From assembly GCA_021204905.1 (NCBI GenBank), contig JAJPYN010000008.1, forward strand, positions 62,001 through 126,000: a stretch of DNA of 64,000 bases, read 5' to 3'. The notes beneath the pieces are model-generated. The model saw only the letters and a program-made list of their open reading frames with translations, searched no databases and was not told where the DNA came from. How positions within the stretch are numbered: position 1 is the first letter of the stretch; each line of letters begins with the position of its first letter. This DNA comes from Prevotella sp. (lineage in GTDB: Bacteria > Bacteroidota > Bacteroidia > Bacteroidales > Bacteroidaceae). The translations under genes were made by a program, and so were the position numbers. This document shows, one piece after another, positions 44,641 to 54,765 of this stretch.

Positions 44641-47600
44641 CCCGTGGCAATTTTTAAACTTCTTTCCCGAGCCGCAAGGGCAGGGGTCGTTTCGTCCGGG
44701 CATCTTTTCTTTGACGATGGGTTGCACCGGCCGGCGTGCTGTTTCGCGCGTATCTTGCGCCGCAGCTTGCTGCATTCCTCCGCCTTGCCTTACCGCATCG
44801 GCATCGGCTTTATGCTCGTCATACCGCTGCGAATGCTGCTCCGGTTGCGCCTCGCGGACTTGGTTTGCGGCAATCTGCTCCGGGATGGCTGCCCGCATTA
44901 GGATGCTTGCGATGCGGTTGTTCATATTGTTCACCATATCGTCGAATAGCTTCACGCTCTCGAGCTTGAATATGAGCAACGGGTCTTTCTGCTCGTAGGA
45001 AGCGTTCTGCACGGAATGTTTCAGCTCGTCCAACTGCCGCAGGTTCTCTTTCCAACAGTCGTCGATGATATGCAGGAGGATAACCCTTTGAAACTCTTTC
45101 GCCACGATTTTCGACTCCGTTTCGTAGGCTTGTTTGAGGTTGCAGGGGATATTGAAGACGTGTCTGCCGTCTGTTATGGGCACCATAATGCGCTCGTAGA
45201 CGGTGCCTTGCTCCTCGTAGACCCTCTTTATTACGGGCTGCGCCACCTCTTGGATTCTCTCCATGCGCCGCGTAAAATTGGTCATTGCCAATTGGAAAGC
45301 ATTCTCCTGCAGCTCCTCGAACTTGCCGCCGACGAACTGCTCCTCAGTGAACGGGCACTCCATAGCGAACACTTTGAGGAACTGCTCGCGGCATCCGACA
45401 TAATCGTTCGTATTGATTATGTTGACCACACGGTCCCAAAGGAGGTTGGCAATGTCCATGCCAATCCGCTCGCCCATCAGCGCGTGGTGGCGTTTCTCGT
45501 AGATGACGGTGCGCTGCTTGTTCATCACGTCGTCGTATTCGAGCAGGTGCTTGCGCGTGCCGAAGTGGTTCTCCTCCACCTTCTTCTGCGCCCTCTCTAT
45601 CTGTTTGGATATCATTGACGACTCGATACGTTCGCCCTCTTTGAACCCGAGACGGTCCATCATTGTAGCAATACGGTCCGATCCGAAGAGCCGCATCAAC
45701 TTGTCTTCGAGCGACACGAAGAATACGGACGAGCCGGGGTCGCCCTGTCGTCCGCTGCGCCCGCGCAACTGCCGGTCTACACGGCGGCTTTCGTGGCGCT
45801 CCGTACCGACGATTGCCAATCCTCCGGCGGCTTTCACGTCGTCGGAAAGCTTAATATCGGTGCCGCGCCCCGCCATATTTGTCGCGATTGTAACTACGCC
45901 TAAAAGACACTCCTCGTCCTTTCCGTCGACCCGTTTGGTACCCTTCACCGAGCGTCCGGCTTGCGCTACGATGTCCGCCTCCTTCTGGTGAAGCTTGGCG
46001 TTAAGTACCTGGCAGGGTATGCGATTTTGGTCGAGCATGCGTTTGAGGAGCTCGGATATTTCGACCGATGTAGTGCCCACAAGGACGGGACGCCCAGACT
46101 CGCGCATGGCAATAATCTCTTGTATGACGGCTTTATATTTCTCGCGGTTGGTCTTATATACGCGGTCGTCCATATCGCGGCGGATTACGGGGCGGTTGGT
46201 AGGTATCTCCACCACGTCGAGTTTGTAAATATCCCAAAACTCGCCCGCCTCCGTGATTGCCGTGCCGGTCATTCCCGCGAGCTTGTGATACATTCGGAAA
46301 TAGTTTTGGAGCGTGATTGTAGCGAAGGTCTGTGTAGCCGCTTCCACCTTGACATGTTCCTTTGCCTCCACCGCCTGATGGAGTCCGTCGGACCATCTGC
46401 GCCCCTCCATGATACGTCCCGTTTGCTCGTCGACGATCTTAACCTCACCGTCGATGACGACATATTCGTCGTCCTTGTTGAACATACAGTAGGCTTTGAG
46501 GAGCTGCTGCAAGGTGTGGACGCGCTCGCTCTGCACGGCATAATGCGCCAAAAGCTCGTCTTTCTTCTCCAGCTTCTCCTCTTCGGAGAGATCTTTCTTT
46601 GTCTCCAACTCGGAAAGTTGTCCCGTTATGTCGGGCAGGACGAAGAGTTTATCGTCGCGCACTTCACCCGCGAGCCACGCCGTACCTTTATCCGTGAGGT
46701 CGCAGGAGTTGAGTTTTTCGTCGACCACGAAGAACAACGGCTCGACAGCTTTGGGCATTTCGCGGTTGTTGTTCTGCATATAATACTCCTCCGTCTTGAG
46801 CATACCGCTCTTCATACCCTCTTCGGAAAGGTATTTGATAAGCGCTTTATTCTTCGGCAAAGCCTTATGCGAGCGGAACAGAGCCAAGAAGCCTTCTTCC
46901 GTCATCTTCGTTCCCGCGTCCTTTTTCCCCTCCGCGAGGAGCTTCTGACCCGCGCTTATCTTCGTCTTCGCCTCGGCTAAATACTGCGTTGCGAGTGTGC
47001 GCTGCACGCCCACAAGCCGCTCCACGAGGGGCTGATACTCCTCAAACATCTGGTCATCGCCCTTCGGAACGGGACCCGAAATTATGAGCGGGGTACGCGC
47101 GTCGTCAATTAATACGGAGTCAACCTCATCCACAATGGCGTAGTTATGTTTGCGCTGGACGAGGTCGGCGGGAGAAATCGCCATGTTGTCGCGCAGGTAA
47201 TCGAAGCCGAACTCGTTGTTGGTGCCGAACGTGATGTCAGCTTCGTAAGCCCGTCTGCGCTCCGGAGAGTTGGGCTTGTGCTTGTCTATGCAGTCGACTC
47301 TCAGCCCGTTGAACATATAGAGAGGTCCCATCCACTCGGAGTCGCGCTTGGCGAGATAGTCGTTGACGGTTACCATGTGCACGCCGTTGCCTGTCAAGGC
47401 GTTGAGGAAAACCGGCAGTGTTGCCACGAGCGTCTTACCCTCGCCCGTCGCCATCTCCGCGATTTTGCCCTGATGGAGCGCAATTCCGCCAAAGATCTGC
47501 ACATCGTAATGGATCATGTCCCACTTGATTTTGTTGCCGCCCGCAGTCCACTCGTTGTGGTAAACAGCCTTGTCGCCGTCTATCGTGATGAAATCATTGG

Positions 47601-48027
47601 CGGGGTTGGCAGCCAGTTCGCGGTCGAAGTCAGTGGCGGTTACGACGGTCTCCTCGTTCTCCGCAAAGCGCCGTGCAGTGTCTTTTATAATGGAGAAAGC
47701 GACGGGCATCACCTCGTCGAGCACCTTTTCATATTTGTCTAAAACATCCTTTTCAATCTTGTCGATTTGGTTGAAGATGCGCTCGCGAGCGTCGATGGGC
47801 GTGTCTTCGATAGTGGCTTTCAGCTCCTCAATCTCCCGCTTCTCCTTCGCCACGGCGGCTTGCACCTTCTGTCTTATCTCGTTTGTCTTTGCCCGCAGCT
47901 CGTCGTTAGATAGTGCGCGTATAGCCGGCTCTTCGGCTTTCACCAACTCCACCATCGGCGAAATCAACTTCATATCGCGCGACGCCTTATTGCCGAACAG
48001 CGACTGCATTACGTTTACAATGCCCAT
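44629..48027 (-). CDS. secA: Preprotein translocase ATPase SecA
   Basis: 1132 aa, long as is usual in Bacteroidota because of an insertion in the first nucleotide-binding domain. Walker A GEGKT in [22 protein letters not shown]-like [21 protein letters not shown], the second motor part with [10 protein letters not shown] and [14 protein letters not shown], and the C-terminal SEC-C zinc motif [14 protein letters not shown]. It drives secretory proteins through SecYEG. The last codon and stop are part of a small tandem repeat. Alone on minus between the ComEC-like gene and the phosphatase-fold gene. Confidence 0.98.
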   Translation of the reverse strand: MGIVNVMQSLFGNKASRDMKLISPMVELVKAEEPAIRALSNDELRAKTNEIRQKVQAAVAKEKREIEELKATIEDTPIDARERIFNQIDKIEKDVLDKYEKVLDEVMPVAFSIIKDTARRFAENEETVVTATDFDRELAANPANDFITIDGDKAVYHNEWTAGGNKIKWDMIHYDVQIFGGIALHQGKIAEMATGEGKTLVATLPVFLNALTGNGVHMVTVNDYLAKRDSEWMGPLYMFNGLRVDCIDKHKPNSPERRRAYEADITFGTNNEFGFDYLRDNMAISPADLVQRKHNYAIVDEVDSVLIDDARTPLIISGPVPKGDDQMFEEYQPLVERLVGVQRTLATQYLAEAKTKISAGQKLLAEGKKDAGTKMTEEGFLALFRSHKALPKNKALIKYLSEEGMKSGMLKTEEYYMQNNNREMPKAVEPLFFVVDEKLNSCDLTDKGTAWLAGEVRDDKLFVLPDITGQLSELETKKDLSEEEKLEKKDELLAHYAVQSERVHTLQQLLKAYCMFNKDDEYVVIDGEVKIVDEQTGRIMEGRRWSDGLHQAVEAKEHVKVEAATQTFATITLQNYFRMYHKLAGMTGTAITEAGEFWDIYKLDVVEIPTNRPVIRRDMDDRVYKTNREKYKAVIQEIIAMRESGRPVLVGTTSVEISELLKRMLDQNRIPCQVLNAKLHQKEADIVAQAGRSVKGTKRVDGKDEECLLGVVTIATNMAGRGTDIKLSDDVKAAGGLAIVGTERHESRRVDRQLRGRSGRQGDPGSSVFFVSLEDKLMRLFGSDRIATMMDRLGFKEGERIESSMISKQIERAQKKVEENHFGTRKHLLEYDDVMNKQRTVIYEKRHHALMGERIGMDIANLLWDRVVNIINTNDYVGCREQFLKVFAMECPFTEEQFVGGKFEELQENAFQLAMTNFTRRMERIQEVAQPVIKRVYEEQGTVYERIMVPITDGRHVFNIPCNLKQAYETESKIVAKEFQRVILLHIIDDCWKENLRQLDELKHSVQNASYEQKDPLLIFKLESVKLFDDMVNNMNNRIASILMRAAIPEQIAANQVREAQPEQHSQRYDEHKADADAVRQGGGMQQAAAQDTRETARRPVQPIVKEKMPGRNDPCPCGSGKKFKNCHGRGL

Positions 48028-48098
48028 ATTGTTGTTTGTCTTAAAAAATTTCGTTGATTAAAAATTAACACTCTTTAATTAAACTCGAAGCCGAAATG

Positions 48099-49499
48099 TT
48101 AAAACAGCGGCAGGGTGTTGCAAGCGTTAGGCGCACGGATGCGAATGGCCTTGGCGACGGTCGGCGCGATATGCTCGGCGGTGATCTCCTTGTCGATGTA
48201 ACCGGCGGTGATGTTCGTGCCGTAGAAAATGACCGGGAACGGGATGAATGCCGTGCGCGAAGCATAGCTCTCATTGGTGTCTTCGTTGACGATGCGCCAA
48301 CCCGGGTTCACCTCTATCCACAGGTCGCCGGAGATGGCCGTGTCGTATGGCGTGAGGCTCACCGATGCCACGCCCGAGGCCGTCCGCAGCAGGTCTTCCG
48401 CGCGGCCGATGAGCTCGGAATAACTCACCTTCTTCGTCTCAATCAACTTGTGATTGAGGTAAATCTGGTTCTTGTAATAAGCCTCCACCCACGCGCCGCT
48501 GCCGTAAACGGCGGAGAGGTACATGTTGAGCAACTGCGCCGTGCGGTTGATGTAAAATGTGCCCGTCGGGATTTTGTATTTTGCGTAATCGACGTCGGGC
48601 TCTTCGCTGTAACCCGTGCCCTCGACGACAAACAGCACTTGACCTTTGCCCACACGCTCTTCGATGCCTTTAACAAGCGTCGCAAGCGTGTTGTCGAGAC
48701 CTTTGTAAATGCCCTCCATCTCCGCGCGGCGACCCATGCCTTGCCCGAGCCCGGCCGACAGCGTTACGGCGAGGTAATCGGTGGCATCGTCCTTGCCCAT
48801 CGCGAAATCGCTGACACAACCCAGCGCGAGGCGTGCCACAGCGTCGTTCGCAACCTCTTTCTGCGGGGTAAATTTCTCTTTGTTAAAGGCCGAAATCCAT
48901 TCCTGCGCAGCGTGAGGATAGTAGGCGGAAGTGGCCCAAACCGACGAGATGTCGCTAATCCAAAAGGCGCCGTCGGCAGCGTGTCCGGCCGAGAGGATAG
49001 CTGCATCTTGCGTGGCGGCGACACCGAAAACCATCGCGCTGCCGGCAGTCGCAACCTTCAGCTCGTCGCCAATCGTGGAAACGGCAATATTCGCGGGCGA
49101 GGCAACGAAATGCTTGTCGTAAACGCAGTAAGACGGGCGCGACGTGCCGCGGGGAAGCCATTGCTGAGAGGTGATCTTGTTGTAATGCGGCGAGGTGCCC
49201 GTGGCAACGCACGTTACAGCCGACGCGCGGTCGACAGGCGCAAACGTGTAGCTCACCGATTCGTAAACGCGCCCTTCCGTCAACAGTTTGCGGAAACCGT
49301 CCGTGGTGTAAAGCGGCGAGAACTGCTCTAAATAGTCGGTGCGCAGCTGGTCGATGGCGATGTTCACCACAAGGCGCGGAGCCGCTGTAAACTGTTGCGC
49401 GTGAACCGCCTGACTGTTCGCCGCGGCCAGTAACAACGTGGCGAGCGATGCCGTACCGAGCGTGCGCAGCGGCGCGTTATGTTGTTTGTTGCGTTTCAT
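48099..49499 (-). CDS. Alkaline-phosphatase-superfamily protein with a degenerate active site
   Basis: 466 aa from MKRNKQHNAP, with a signal peptide ending VHAQ. The fold is indicated by LVVNIAIDQLRTDYLEQFSPLYTTDGFRKLLTEG and ATGTSPHYNKI, as in PafA-like phosphatases. The key residues look changed: the usual nucleophile region T-A-x-G-H reads DRASAVT, the usual S-x-x-D-x-x-G-H metal motif reads SAGLGQGMG, and the usual DHG reads EGTGY. From these I infer that it no longer binds the two metals. It overlaps the DUF4105 gene by 23 bp and may act with it in the envelope. An alternative start at 49514 adds five residues. Confidence 0.78.
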   Translation of the reverse strand: MKRNKQHNAPLRTLGTASLATLLLAAANSQAVHAQQFTAAPRLVVNIAIDQLRTDYLEQFSPLYTTDGFRKLLTEGRVYESVSYTFAPVDRASAVTCVATGTSPHYNKITSQQWLPRGTSRPSYCVYDKHFVASPANIAVSTIGDELKVATAGSAMVFGVAATQDAAILSAGHAADGAFWISDISSVWATSAYYPHAAQEWISAFNKEKFTPQKEVANDAVARLALGCVSDFAMGKDDATDYLAVTLSAGLGQGMGRRAEMEGIYKGLDNTLATLVKGIEERVGKGQVLFVVEGTGYSEEPDVDYAKYKIPTGTFYINRTAQLLNMYLSAVYGSGAWVEAYYKNQIYLNHKLIETKKVSYSELIGRAEDLLRTASGVASVSLTPYDTAISGDLWIEVNPGWRIVNEDTNESYASRTAFIPFPVIFYGTNITAGYIDKEITAEHIAPTVAKAIRIRAPNACNTLPLF

Positions 49500-50724
49500 T
49501 CGTTCTTGTTGCACCTGTGCGGCGCAGATATGTCATTATCAAAAACAGTGCCAATGTGAGCGTGCCTTCGGAAAAATGCTGGAGCGTCATGCCGCAGACG
49601 ATGCCCGCGCCCGCCATAACCGCCAGTGCCGTAAGCAGCCGGCAGCCTTCGCCGCGCAATAATTTCCGAAGTATGAAAGGTAAGAAAACGAGAGCTAACG
49701 GATTGAAAATCAGTATCTGAGCATTAAGGCTCACTGCCGGATGCTGCGAGAAAATTAATACGAAAAGCAGCAAGCCCGGCACGCCCGTAGCGAGCAGCAC
49801 AAGCGCGTCGAACAGCCATAGCCGCACGCGGTAACGCACCTCAATGGCGTAGATCAAAACGAGCAGCACAAGGTAGCCGATTGCCGCACCCGCAGGCGAG
49901 AGCAGATACTCGTCGGCAAAGCTGTTAGTGCCTTTGTCGTACATCGGCGCGACAACCCACCGGCTTGTTTTAACTAATTTTTTGCCGCCGACAACGGCCC
50001 CTTCGAAATCGCCGCTGAGGTTGAACGGCAGAAACTGCGCCTCGCGCGACGTGGCCTTCCGGTCGGCGGGAATGCCAAGCAGAAAATCGTTGCCCCAGCG
50101 CGCCCACAGATGCGTGTCGTTCCAGTCGTGGATCAGCTGCCGGAACGAGCGGCCTTCGCGCGCAGGATAATTCACCTCACCGCCAACCGCCGTTTCAACA
50201 ATGTCGCGCACGCGCGTCGTGCAGTTGTCGAAGAAATAATTATAGCGGTAATAGCGGTTCTCCGGCTTATAATTCTCCAAAACCGAATCAATCAGCCGCC
50301 GCTTCTCCGCAAGGCTCAGGTTCAGCACCTGCTCGTAGATGCCGCAACCGTAATGCTCGTAGCGGTAGCAAAACCAGCCCCAGTCCTCGATGTCCATCCG
50401 GTAGTCGGTCAGCCCGAGCGTGAAATGCAGGATGAAAAACCGTTGCTGCATGTCGAAAATGCCCCAGTTGGCAAGCAGATCGATGCCGGCTTCGGGCGAA
50501 GAAATATGCAGTCCGGTGTGCCCGTAAAGGCTGTAAACACGGTCGAAGGGCTCGCAAGTAACAAGGCTCACCTCCGTCGCCGACAGCACTGTTGAATCAG
50601 CGAAAATGCGCGTTAAAACGTCGATGTCATACTCCTGCGCAAACGATTGCGCGGGGTGGAAAAGAGCCGGAAAAATTATCGCAAACAACCACCGGCTCAG
50701 CAGCGTATGTCTTCGGGCGTTCAT
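49477..50724 (-). CDS. DUF4105 family membrane protein (possible lipoprotein N-acyltransferase)
   Basis: 415 aa from MNARRHTLLSRWL with a signal peptide ending SFAQ. The N-terminal half has the DUF4105 pattern: YSLYGHTGLHI, FILHFTLGLTDYRMDI, and YRYNYFFDNCTTRVRD with the conserved Cys in DNCTTR. The C-terminal half has four or five membrane helices. I recall that members of this family in Bacteroides were linked to lipoprotein N-acylation (Lnb); that link is from memory. A consensus promoter (50763-50733) puts the transcription start next to the ATG, so the mRNA may be leaderless. Confidence 0.82.
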   Translation of the reverse strand: MNARRHTLLSRWLFAIIFPALFHPAQSFAQEYDIDVLTRIFADSTVLSATEVSLVTCEPFDRVYSLYGHTGLHISSPEAGIDLLANWGIFDMQQRFFILHFTLGLTDYRMDIEDWGWFCYRYEHYGCGIYEQVLNLSLAEKRRLIDSVLENYKPENRYYRYNYFFDNCTTRVRDIVETAVGGEVNYPAREGRSFRQLIHDWNDTHLWARWGNDFLLGIPADRKATSREAQFLPFNLSGDFEGAVVGGKKLVKTSRWVVAPMYDKGTNSFADEYLLSPAGAAIGYLVLLVLIYAIEVRYRVRLWLFDALVLLATGVPGLLLFVLIFSQHPAVSLNAQILIFNPLALVFLPFILRKLLRGEGCRLLTALAVMAGAGIVCGMTLQHFSEGTLTLALFLIMTYLRRTGATRTNETQQTT

Positions 50725-50732
50725 TAATTTTG

Positions 50733-50763
50733 CAAAGGTAGCAATTTCGCCGCGCCCGGCAAA
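50733..50763 (-). promoter_or_regulatory. Promoter of the DUF4105 gene
   Basis: On minus: TTTG (50763-50760), 19 bp, TACCTTTG (50740-50733). The ATG is at 50724. Confidence 0.7.
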
Positions 50764-50792
50764 CAATTCGCTTATTAAAACGAATGAATTTG

Positions 50793-50823
50793 TTTGCACT
50801 TTGAACGCCTTTCACTACCTTTG
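50793..50823 (+). promoter_or_regulatory. Promoter of the five-gene operon at 50860
   Basis: TTTG (50793-50796), 19 bp, TACCTTTG (50816-50823): a perfect match to the Bacteroidota consensus. The leader to the ATG contains AAACGAACCCGACAA (50844-50858), the reverse complement of the right end of the conserved-end elements. Confidence 0.75.
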
Positions 50824-50859
50824 CAGAAAGTGTTTTACGCTTAAACGAACCCGACAAAA

Positions 50860-51777
50860 ATGAAGCCTTTTCGCGCCGCAAACTTCGCCGCAACGATAGT
50901 TCTAACCAGCCTGACGCTCGCCGCTTCCTGCGGTCGCAAGCAGCAGCAAGCCGCACCCGCCGCAAACGCAGCCGACACCGACACCATCGTCAGCATCGCC
51001 TACGTGCCGGCAATCGACGCGCTGCCCTTCTTCGTTGCCGCCAAGCGCGGACTGTTCGAAAGCGAAGGCCTCGCCGTAAACCTCGCGCGCTTCGCCTCGC
51101 ATCTGGACATCGACACGGCACTCATCGGCGGCACCGTCGACGGCGCATTCACCGACATCATCCGCGTTGAGCAGTTGAAGAAAAAAGACTCGCTCGCCTT
51201 GCGCGTCATAACCTCGACGGAAGCCCAATGGACACTGGTCTCCAACCGCGCCGCGCGCCTCAACCGCCTCCAGCAATTCGGCGACAAAATGGTGGCCATG
51301 ACGCGCTTCTCCGCCACCGATTACCTCACCGACCGCACCTTCGCCGGCGTGAAGACCGCCGCACCGATGTTCAAAGTGCAAATCAACAATGTCGAGCTGC
51401 GGCTTAATATGCTGTTAAACAATGAGATGGACGGTCTCTGGCTGCCCGAACCCTACGCCGCGCGCGCCCTCATCGCCGGCCATAAACCGCTCGTTTCGTC
51501 GGAGAAATACGGCCTTAAACTCGGCGTGCTCGCCCTCCGGCAAGCCTTTGTCAACAAGCCCGGCGGCGAGGCAACAGCTGCGAAACTCGCGAAGATTTAC
51601 TCGATGGCGTGCGATACAATCAACAAGTACGGCCTCCGCGCTTTCGACGCCGAACTCACCGAATATTGCGGCGCCGATTCCGCCGTCATCCGCCGCTTGC
51701 CCGACATTCATTTCGCACACGCAAAAGCGCCCGGCGACACGCTGCGGGCCATCGCAAGAAAATACCTTGAAGAATGA
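50860..51777 (+). CDS. Solute-binding lipoprotein (NMT1/SsuA-like)
   Basis: 305 aa with a lipoprotein signal ending LAASC (C24), then an Ala/Gln-rich linker. The fold is that of type 2 periplasmic-binding proteins of the NMT1/SsuA group (VSIAYVPAIDALPFFVAAKRGLFESEGLAVNLARFAS; DTALIGGTVDGAFTDIIRVEQL; GLWLPEPYAARALI). Such proteins bind sulfonates, nitrate or thiamine precursors. No ABC permease or ATPase for uptake is present nearby. It opens a five-gene operon and overlaps the next gene by ATGA. Ligand unknown. Confidence 0.82.
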   Translation: MKPFRAANFAATIVLTSLTLAASCGRKQQQAAPAANAADTDTIVSIAYVPAIDALPFFVAAKRGLFESEGLAVNLARFASHLDIDTALIGGTVDGAFTDIIRVEQLKKKDSLALRVITSTEAQWTLVSNRAARLNRLQQFGDKMVAMTRFSATDYLTDRTFAGVKTAAPMFKVQINNVELRLNMLLNNEMDGLWLPEPYAARALIAGHKPLVSSEKYGLKLGVLALRQAFVNKPGGEATAAKLAKIYSMACDTINKYGLRAFDAELTEYCGADSAVIRRLPDIHFAHAKAPGDTLRAIARKYLEE

Positions 51778-53906
51778 ACGAAACACTTTTTAATATACGC
51801 CAAAACATCAATAGCGACAGCCTCGGAAGCACGCTCCGGGGACTCTCGCAACTCGCTGCCGAGTGCCGCATGACCGAGCGTCAGCAGGAGCTCGAAGCCC
51901 TCGCGTCGAACTATTATTTCATGAAGCAATACCTGCTCACGGGCTACAACGACAACCGCCGCGACGCGCTTTATCACGAGCTGAAAACAGGGGCTTACGA
52001 GGTGGCGTCGCGCATGGCGGAAAGCAATCTCGCTGACGAAAACCGCGCGCTGAAACAAGCGAAGGAGAGTGCGGCGAAAAGTCGCGTGGCTATTGGCGGG
52101 GTGGGGGAGAAACTCGCGCAACTGGCCGAGGAAACCGCGCAAAACGCCGCCGGCATCGCCGATTTATACACGTTCCGCCGCGAGCTGTTCGACACCGTTT
52201 TCGCAGCCCTGACGCTCACCGCCGCCGACGAGCAGGCATTGTCCGAACTGCTTCTTTCGGAAAAAACATCCCCCGACGACGCGCGCCTCATCGTTTCGGC
52301 AATGCTCCTCGCGCAACAGACTTTGTTCGACATCCGAAAATTCCGCATCCTGAGCAAAATTTATTGCAGCCATCGCGATGCCGCCATACGCCAGTTCGCC
52401 CTCACAGCCCTCGCCCTCGCGCTGCCGAACGACTGCGAAACCGACCTTTACAGCGACGAGATCGCCCTTTGTTTAAAGGATATTTCAGTTGTCGAAAGCT
52501 CCAAGCAAGACCTCGTCGGACTGCAGTTGCAGATGCTGCTTTGCGCTGACACCGAGACCACGCGCAAGACCATCGACAACGAGATAATGCCCGTGTTGCG
52601 CAGCGGCCGCGAGGTGCTTGACGGCGCAACGACGAACGAGCAAAAAATCGACGCAATCATCAATCCCGACAAGGAGGAACAGGAAATGGAGCGCATCGAA
52701 GCAAGCCTCGACCGCATCCGGCGCATGCGCGACGACGGCGCCGACGTGTTCTTCTCCGGCTTCGCAAAAGCCAAGCGCTTCCCGTTTTTCTACTCGCTCG
52801 CGAACTGGTTCATGCCGTTCTCGCTTGCCCATCCCGCCATCGCCGAGCTTGACACGGGCGGCGTCGAACCGGCTGTCATCGCGCGGTTGATGGAGGCGCA
52901 AACGTTCTGTGACTCAGACAAATACAGCTTTTACCTGACATTCTCGCGCGTGGCAGGGCAAATTCCGCCGCAGTTGCTCGAACTGCTGAAAAAAGGTGAG
53001 GCCTCAGGCGAGTTCGACAGCGATGAACCGCGCGACACAGCCTACCGCCGACGCCTTTATTTACAGGACCTTTACCGCTTTTTCACCCTCGCACCGATGA
53101 AGAACGAATTCCGCAACCCGTTCGATAACGAAAGCGCGCTCGTCTTTTTCGCGTGGCGCCCGTTGCAACAGCTTTTCGACGAAAAAGGCCACTTGCTCAC
53201 CATCGCGCGGCAGTTGCTTCGCAGAAATTACTTTGCGTCTATTAACAAACTTTTGGACGGTCAATTCGACGAACTTAACATTTCTTATCTTAAAATTAAG
53301 GCTCTCGCAGACCATCGGCGGGGCAATTATTCTTCGGCGTTAGAGCGTTTCAGGCAGGCGCTCGCCTTCGAACCCGACAACGCCGTGCTTGTTCGGCAGA
53401 TGGCTGAGACGGCCGCGCTCGTGCCCGATTTTGCCCTTGCGAAAAAGTTCTACGCGGCGTACATCGCGATGGCAAAAGATGCCGACACGAGCGGCGAGGA
53501 ATATCGTTTCGCGCTGTGCTGCCTGCAAACAAAAGACACGAAGCGCGCCGCCGAAACGCTCTACAAACTTGCCTACGCCGACGAGCGGAACCCCCAATTG
53601 CAACAGGCACTCGCGTGGGCGCAACTGCAAAGCGGCAAGACGGAGGAGGCGGCGAAAACATTTGCGGCTATCGACGGCGTGCTGAGCAAGGAAAGCCGCA
53701 TCCGCCAAGCACTCGCGCTATGGCAGTCGCACGCGAAGTCGGATGCCGTCGCCGTCCTCAGCGCACTCATCGCGGACACCTCGCTCACGCCGCGCGAACT
53801 GGCCTCGTTGCTCCGCGAACAAACCTCACTTTGCAACCTGCCCGTGTCCGCCACCGACCTCTTCGCCATCTGCGACCTCGCCTTTGAAAACATATCCAAA
53901 AGTTAA
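51774..53906 (+). CDS. TPR-like helical repeat protein of unknown function
   Basis: 710 aa, no signal peptide or membrane helix, strongly helical. Residues about 500-640 form tetratricopeptide-like repeats (ALADHRRGNYSSALERFRQALAFEPDNAVLVRQMAE; EYRFALCCLQTKDTKRAAETLYKLAYADERNPQLQQALAWAQLQSGKTEEAAKTF). The N-terminal 300 residues are helical with a coiled-coil stretch (NRALKQAKESAAK; EQEMERIEASLDRIRRMRDD). I do not recognise the family. Coupled to the lipoprotein gene by ATGA and followed after 27 bp by the ATPase gene. A scaffold or sensor role in this operon is inference. Confidence 0.78.
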   Translation: MNETLFNIRQNINSDSLGSTLRGLSQLAAECRMTERQQELEALASNYYFMKQYLLTGYNDNRRDALYHELKTGAYEVASRMAESNLADENRALKQAKESAAKSRVAIGGVGEKLAQLAEETAQNAAGIADLYTFRRELFDTVFAALTLTAADEQALSELLLSEKTSPDDARLIVSAMLLAQQTLFDIRKFRILSKIYCSHRDAAIRQFALTALALALPNDCETDLYSDEIALCLKDISVVESSKQDLVGLQLQMLLCADTETTRKTIDNEIMPVLRSGREVLDGATTNEQKIDAIINPDKEEQEMERIEASLDRIRRMRDDGADVFFSGFAKAKRFPFFYSLANWFMPFSLAHPAIAELDTGGVEPAVIARLMEAQTFCDSDKYSFYLTFSRVAGQIPPQLLELLKKGEASGEFDSDEPRDTAYRRRLYLQDLYRFFTLAPMKNEFRNPFDNESALVFFAWRPLQQLFDEKGHLLTIARQLLRRNYFASINKLLDGQFDELNISYLKIKALADHRRGNYSSALERFRQALAFEPDNAVLVRQMAETAALVPDFALAKKFYAAYIAMAKDADTSGEEYRFALCCLQTKDTKRAAETLYKLAYADERNPQLQQALAWAQLQSGKTEEAAKTFAAIDGVLSKESRIRQALALWQSHAKSDAVAVLSALIADTSLTPRELASLLREQTSLCNLPVSATDLFAICDLAFENISKS

Positions 53907-53933
53907 TTATCTTAACATTGAAAGCTAAATAAT

Positions 53934-54755
53934 ATGCAAAATTACGCTGATTACATTCAACAAATCGAAATCGACTCGCTATGGTCGGGCACGAAGCACA
54001 TCCGTTGGCAGTTGCAAAGCGGCGTGAACGTGCTCAGCGGCGTCAACGGCGTCGGCAAAAGCACCATTCTCAACCGCGTGATCCGCGCTATCGGCAAGGA
54101 CGGCGCGCTGCCCGATTACGAGGCGACAGGCGTCAGCCTCGACTGCAGTCCCGACGGCGCGAACGCCATCCGCTACGATGTCATCCGCTCGTTCGACCGC
54201 CCGCTGATCAACTCCGACGTTCTCGCGAAGATGAACCTCACGCTCGCCACCGAGCTCGATTGGCAGCTTTACACGTTGCAGCGCAGGTTCCTCGATTACC
54301 AAGTAAACATTGGCAACCGCATCATCGAAGAACTCCAAAGCGGTAACATCGACGCCGCCGCAAAAGCGCAGCAGATCTCGTCGCAAAAGAAGCTTTTTCA
54401 CGACCTCATCGACCATTTTTTCGCCGACACGAAGAAAACGGTCATCCGCAGCGAGAACGAGATCCGGCTCATGCAACTCGGCGAGGTGCTCCTGCCGCAT
54501 CAGCTATCGTCGGGCGAGAAGCAGCTGCTCGTCATCATGCTCACCGTGCTGGTGGAGGACATGCAGCCCTGCACGCTCTTCATGGACGAGCCCGAGGTGT
54601 CGCTCCACGTCGAGTGGCAGCAGCAGCTCATCGACACCATTTTGCAGCTCAACCCCAACGTGCAAATCATCCTCACCACGCACTCTCCGGCGGTGATTAT
54701 GAACGGTTGGATGGACCGCGTTACCGAGGTGAGCGACATCGAAGTAAATTCATAA
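53934..54755 (+). CDS. ABC-type ATPase (AAA15/OLD-like)
   Basis: 273 aa. Walker A GVNGVGKST at 36-44, ABC signature LSSGEKQ at 191-197, Walker B LFMDEP at 215-220 followed by EVSLH, and switch His in TTHSP (H250). The body between Walker A and the signature is short, so there is no long coiled coil as in SMC or Rad50. Proteins of this kind act as the ATPase of OLD and PARIS-type systems, where they sit next to a TOPRIM protein. Here a DUF4435 protein follows 10 bp later. It is shorter than typical AriA. Confidence 0.88.
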   Translation: MQNYADYIQQIEIDSLWSGTKHIRWQLQSGVNVLSGVNGVGKSTILNRVIRAIGKDGALPDYEATGVSLDCSPDGANAIRYDVIRSFDRPLINSDVLAKMNLTLATELDWQLYTLQRRFLDYQVNIGNRIIEELQSGNIDAAAKAQQISSQKKLFHDLIDHFFADTKKTVIRSENEIRLMQLGEVLLPHQLSSGEKQLLVIMLTVLVEDMQPCTLFMDEPEVSLHVEWQQQLIDTILQLNPNVQIILTTHSPAVIMNGWMDRVTEVSDIEVNS

Positions 54756-54765
54756 CTTATTGATT

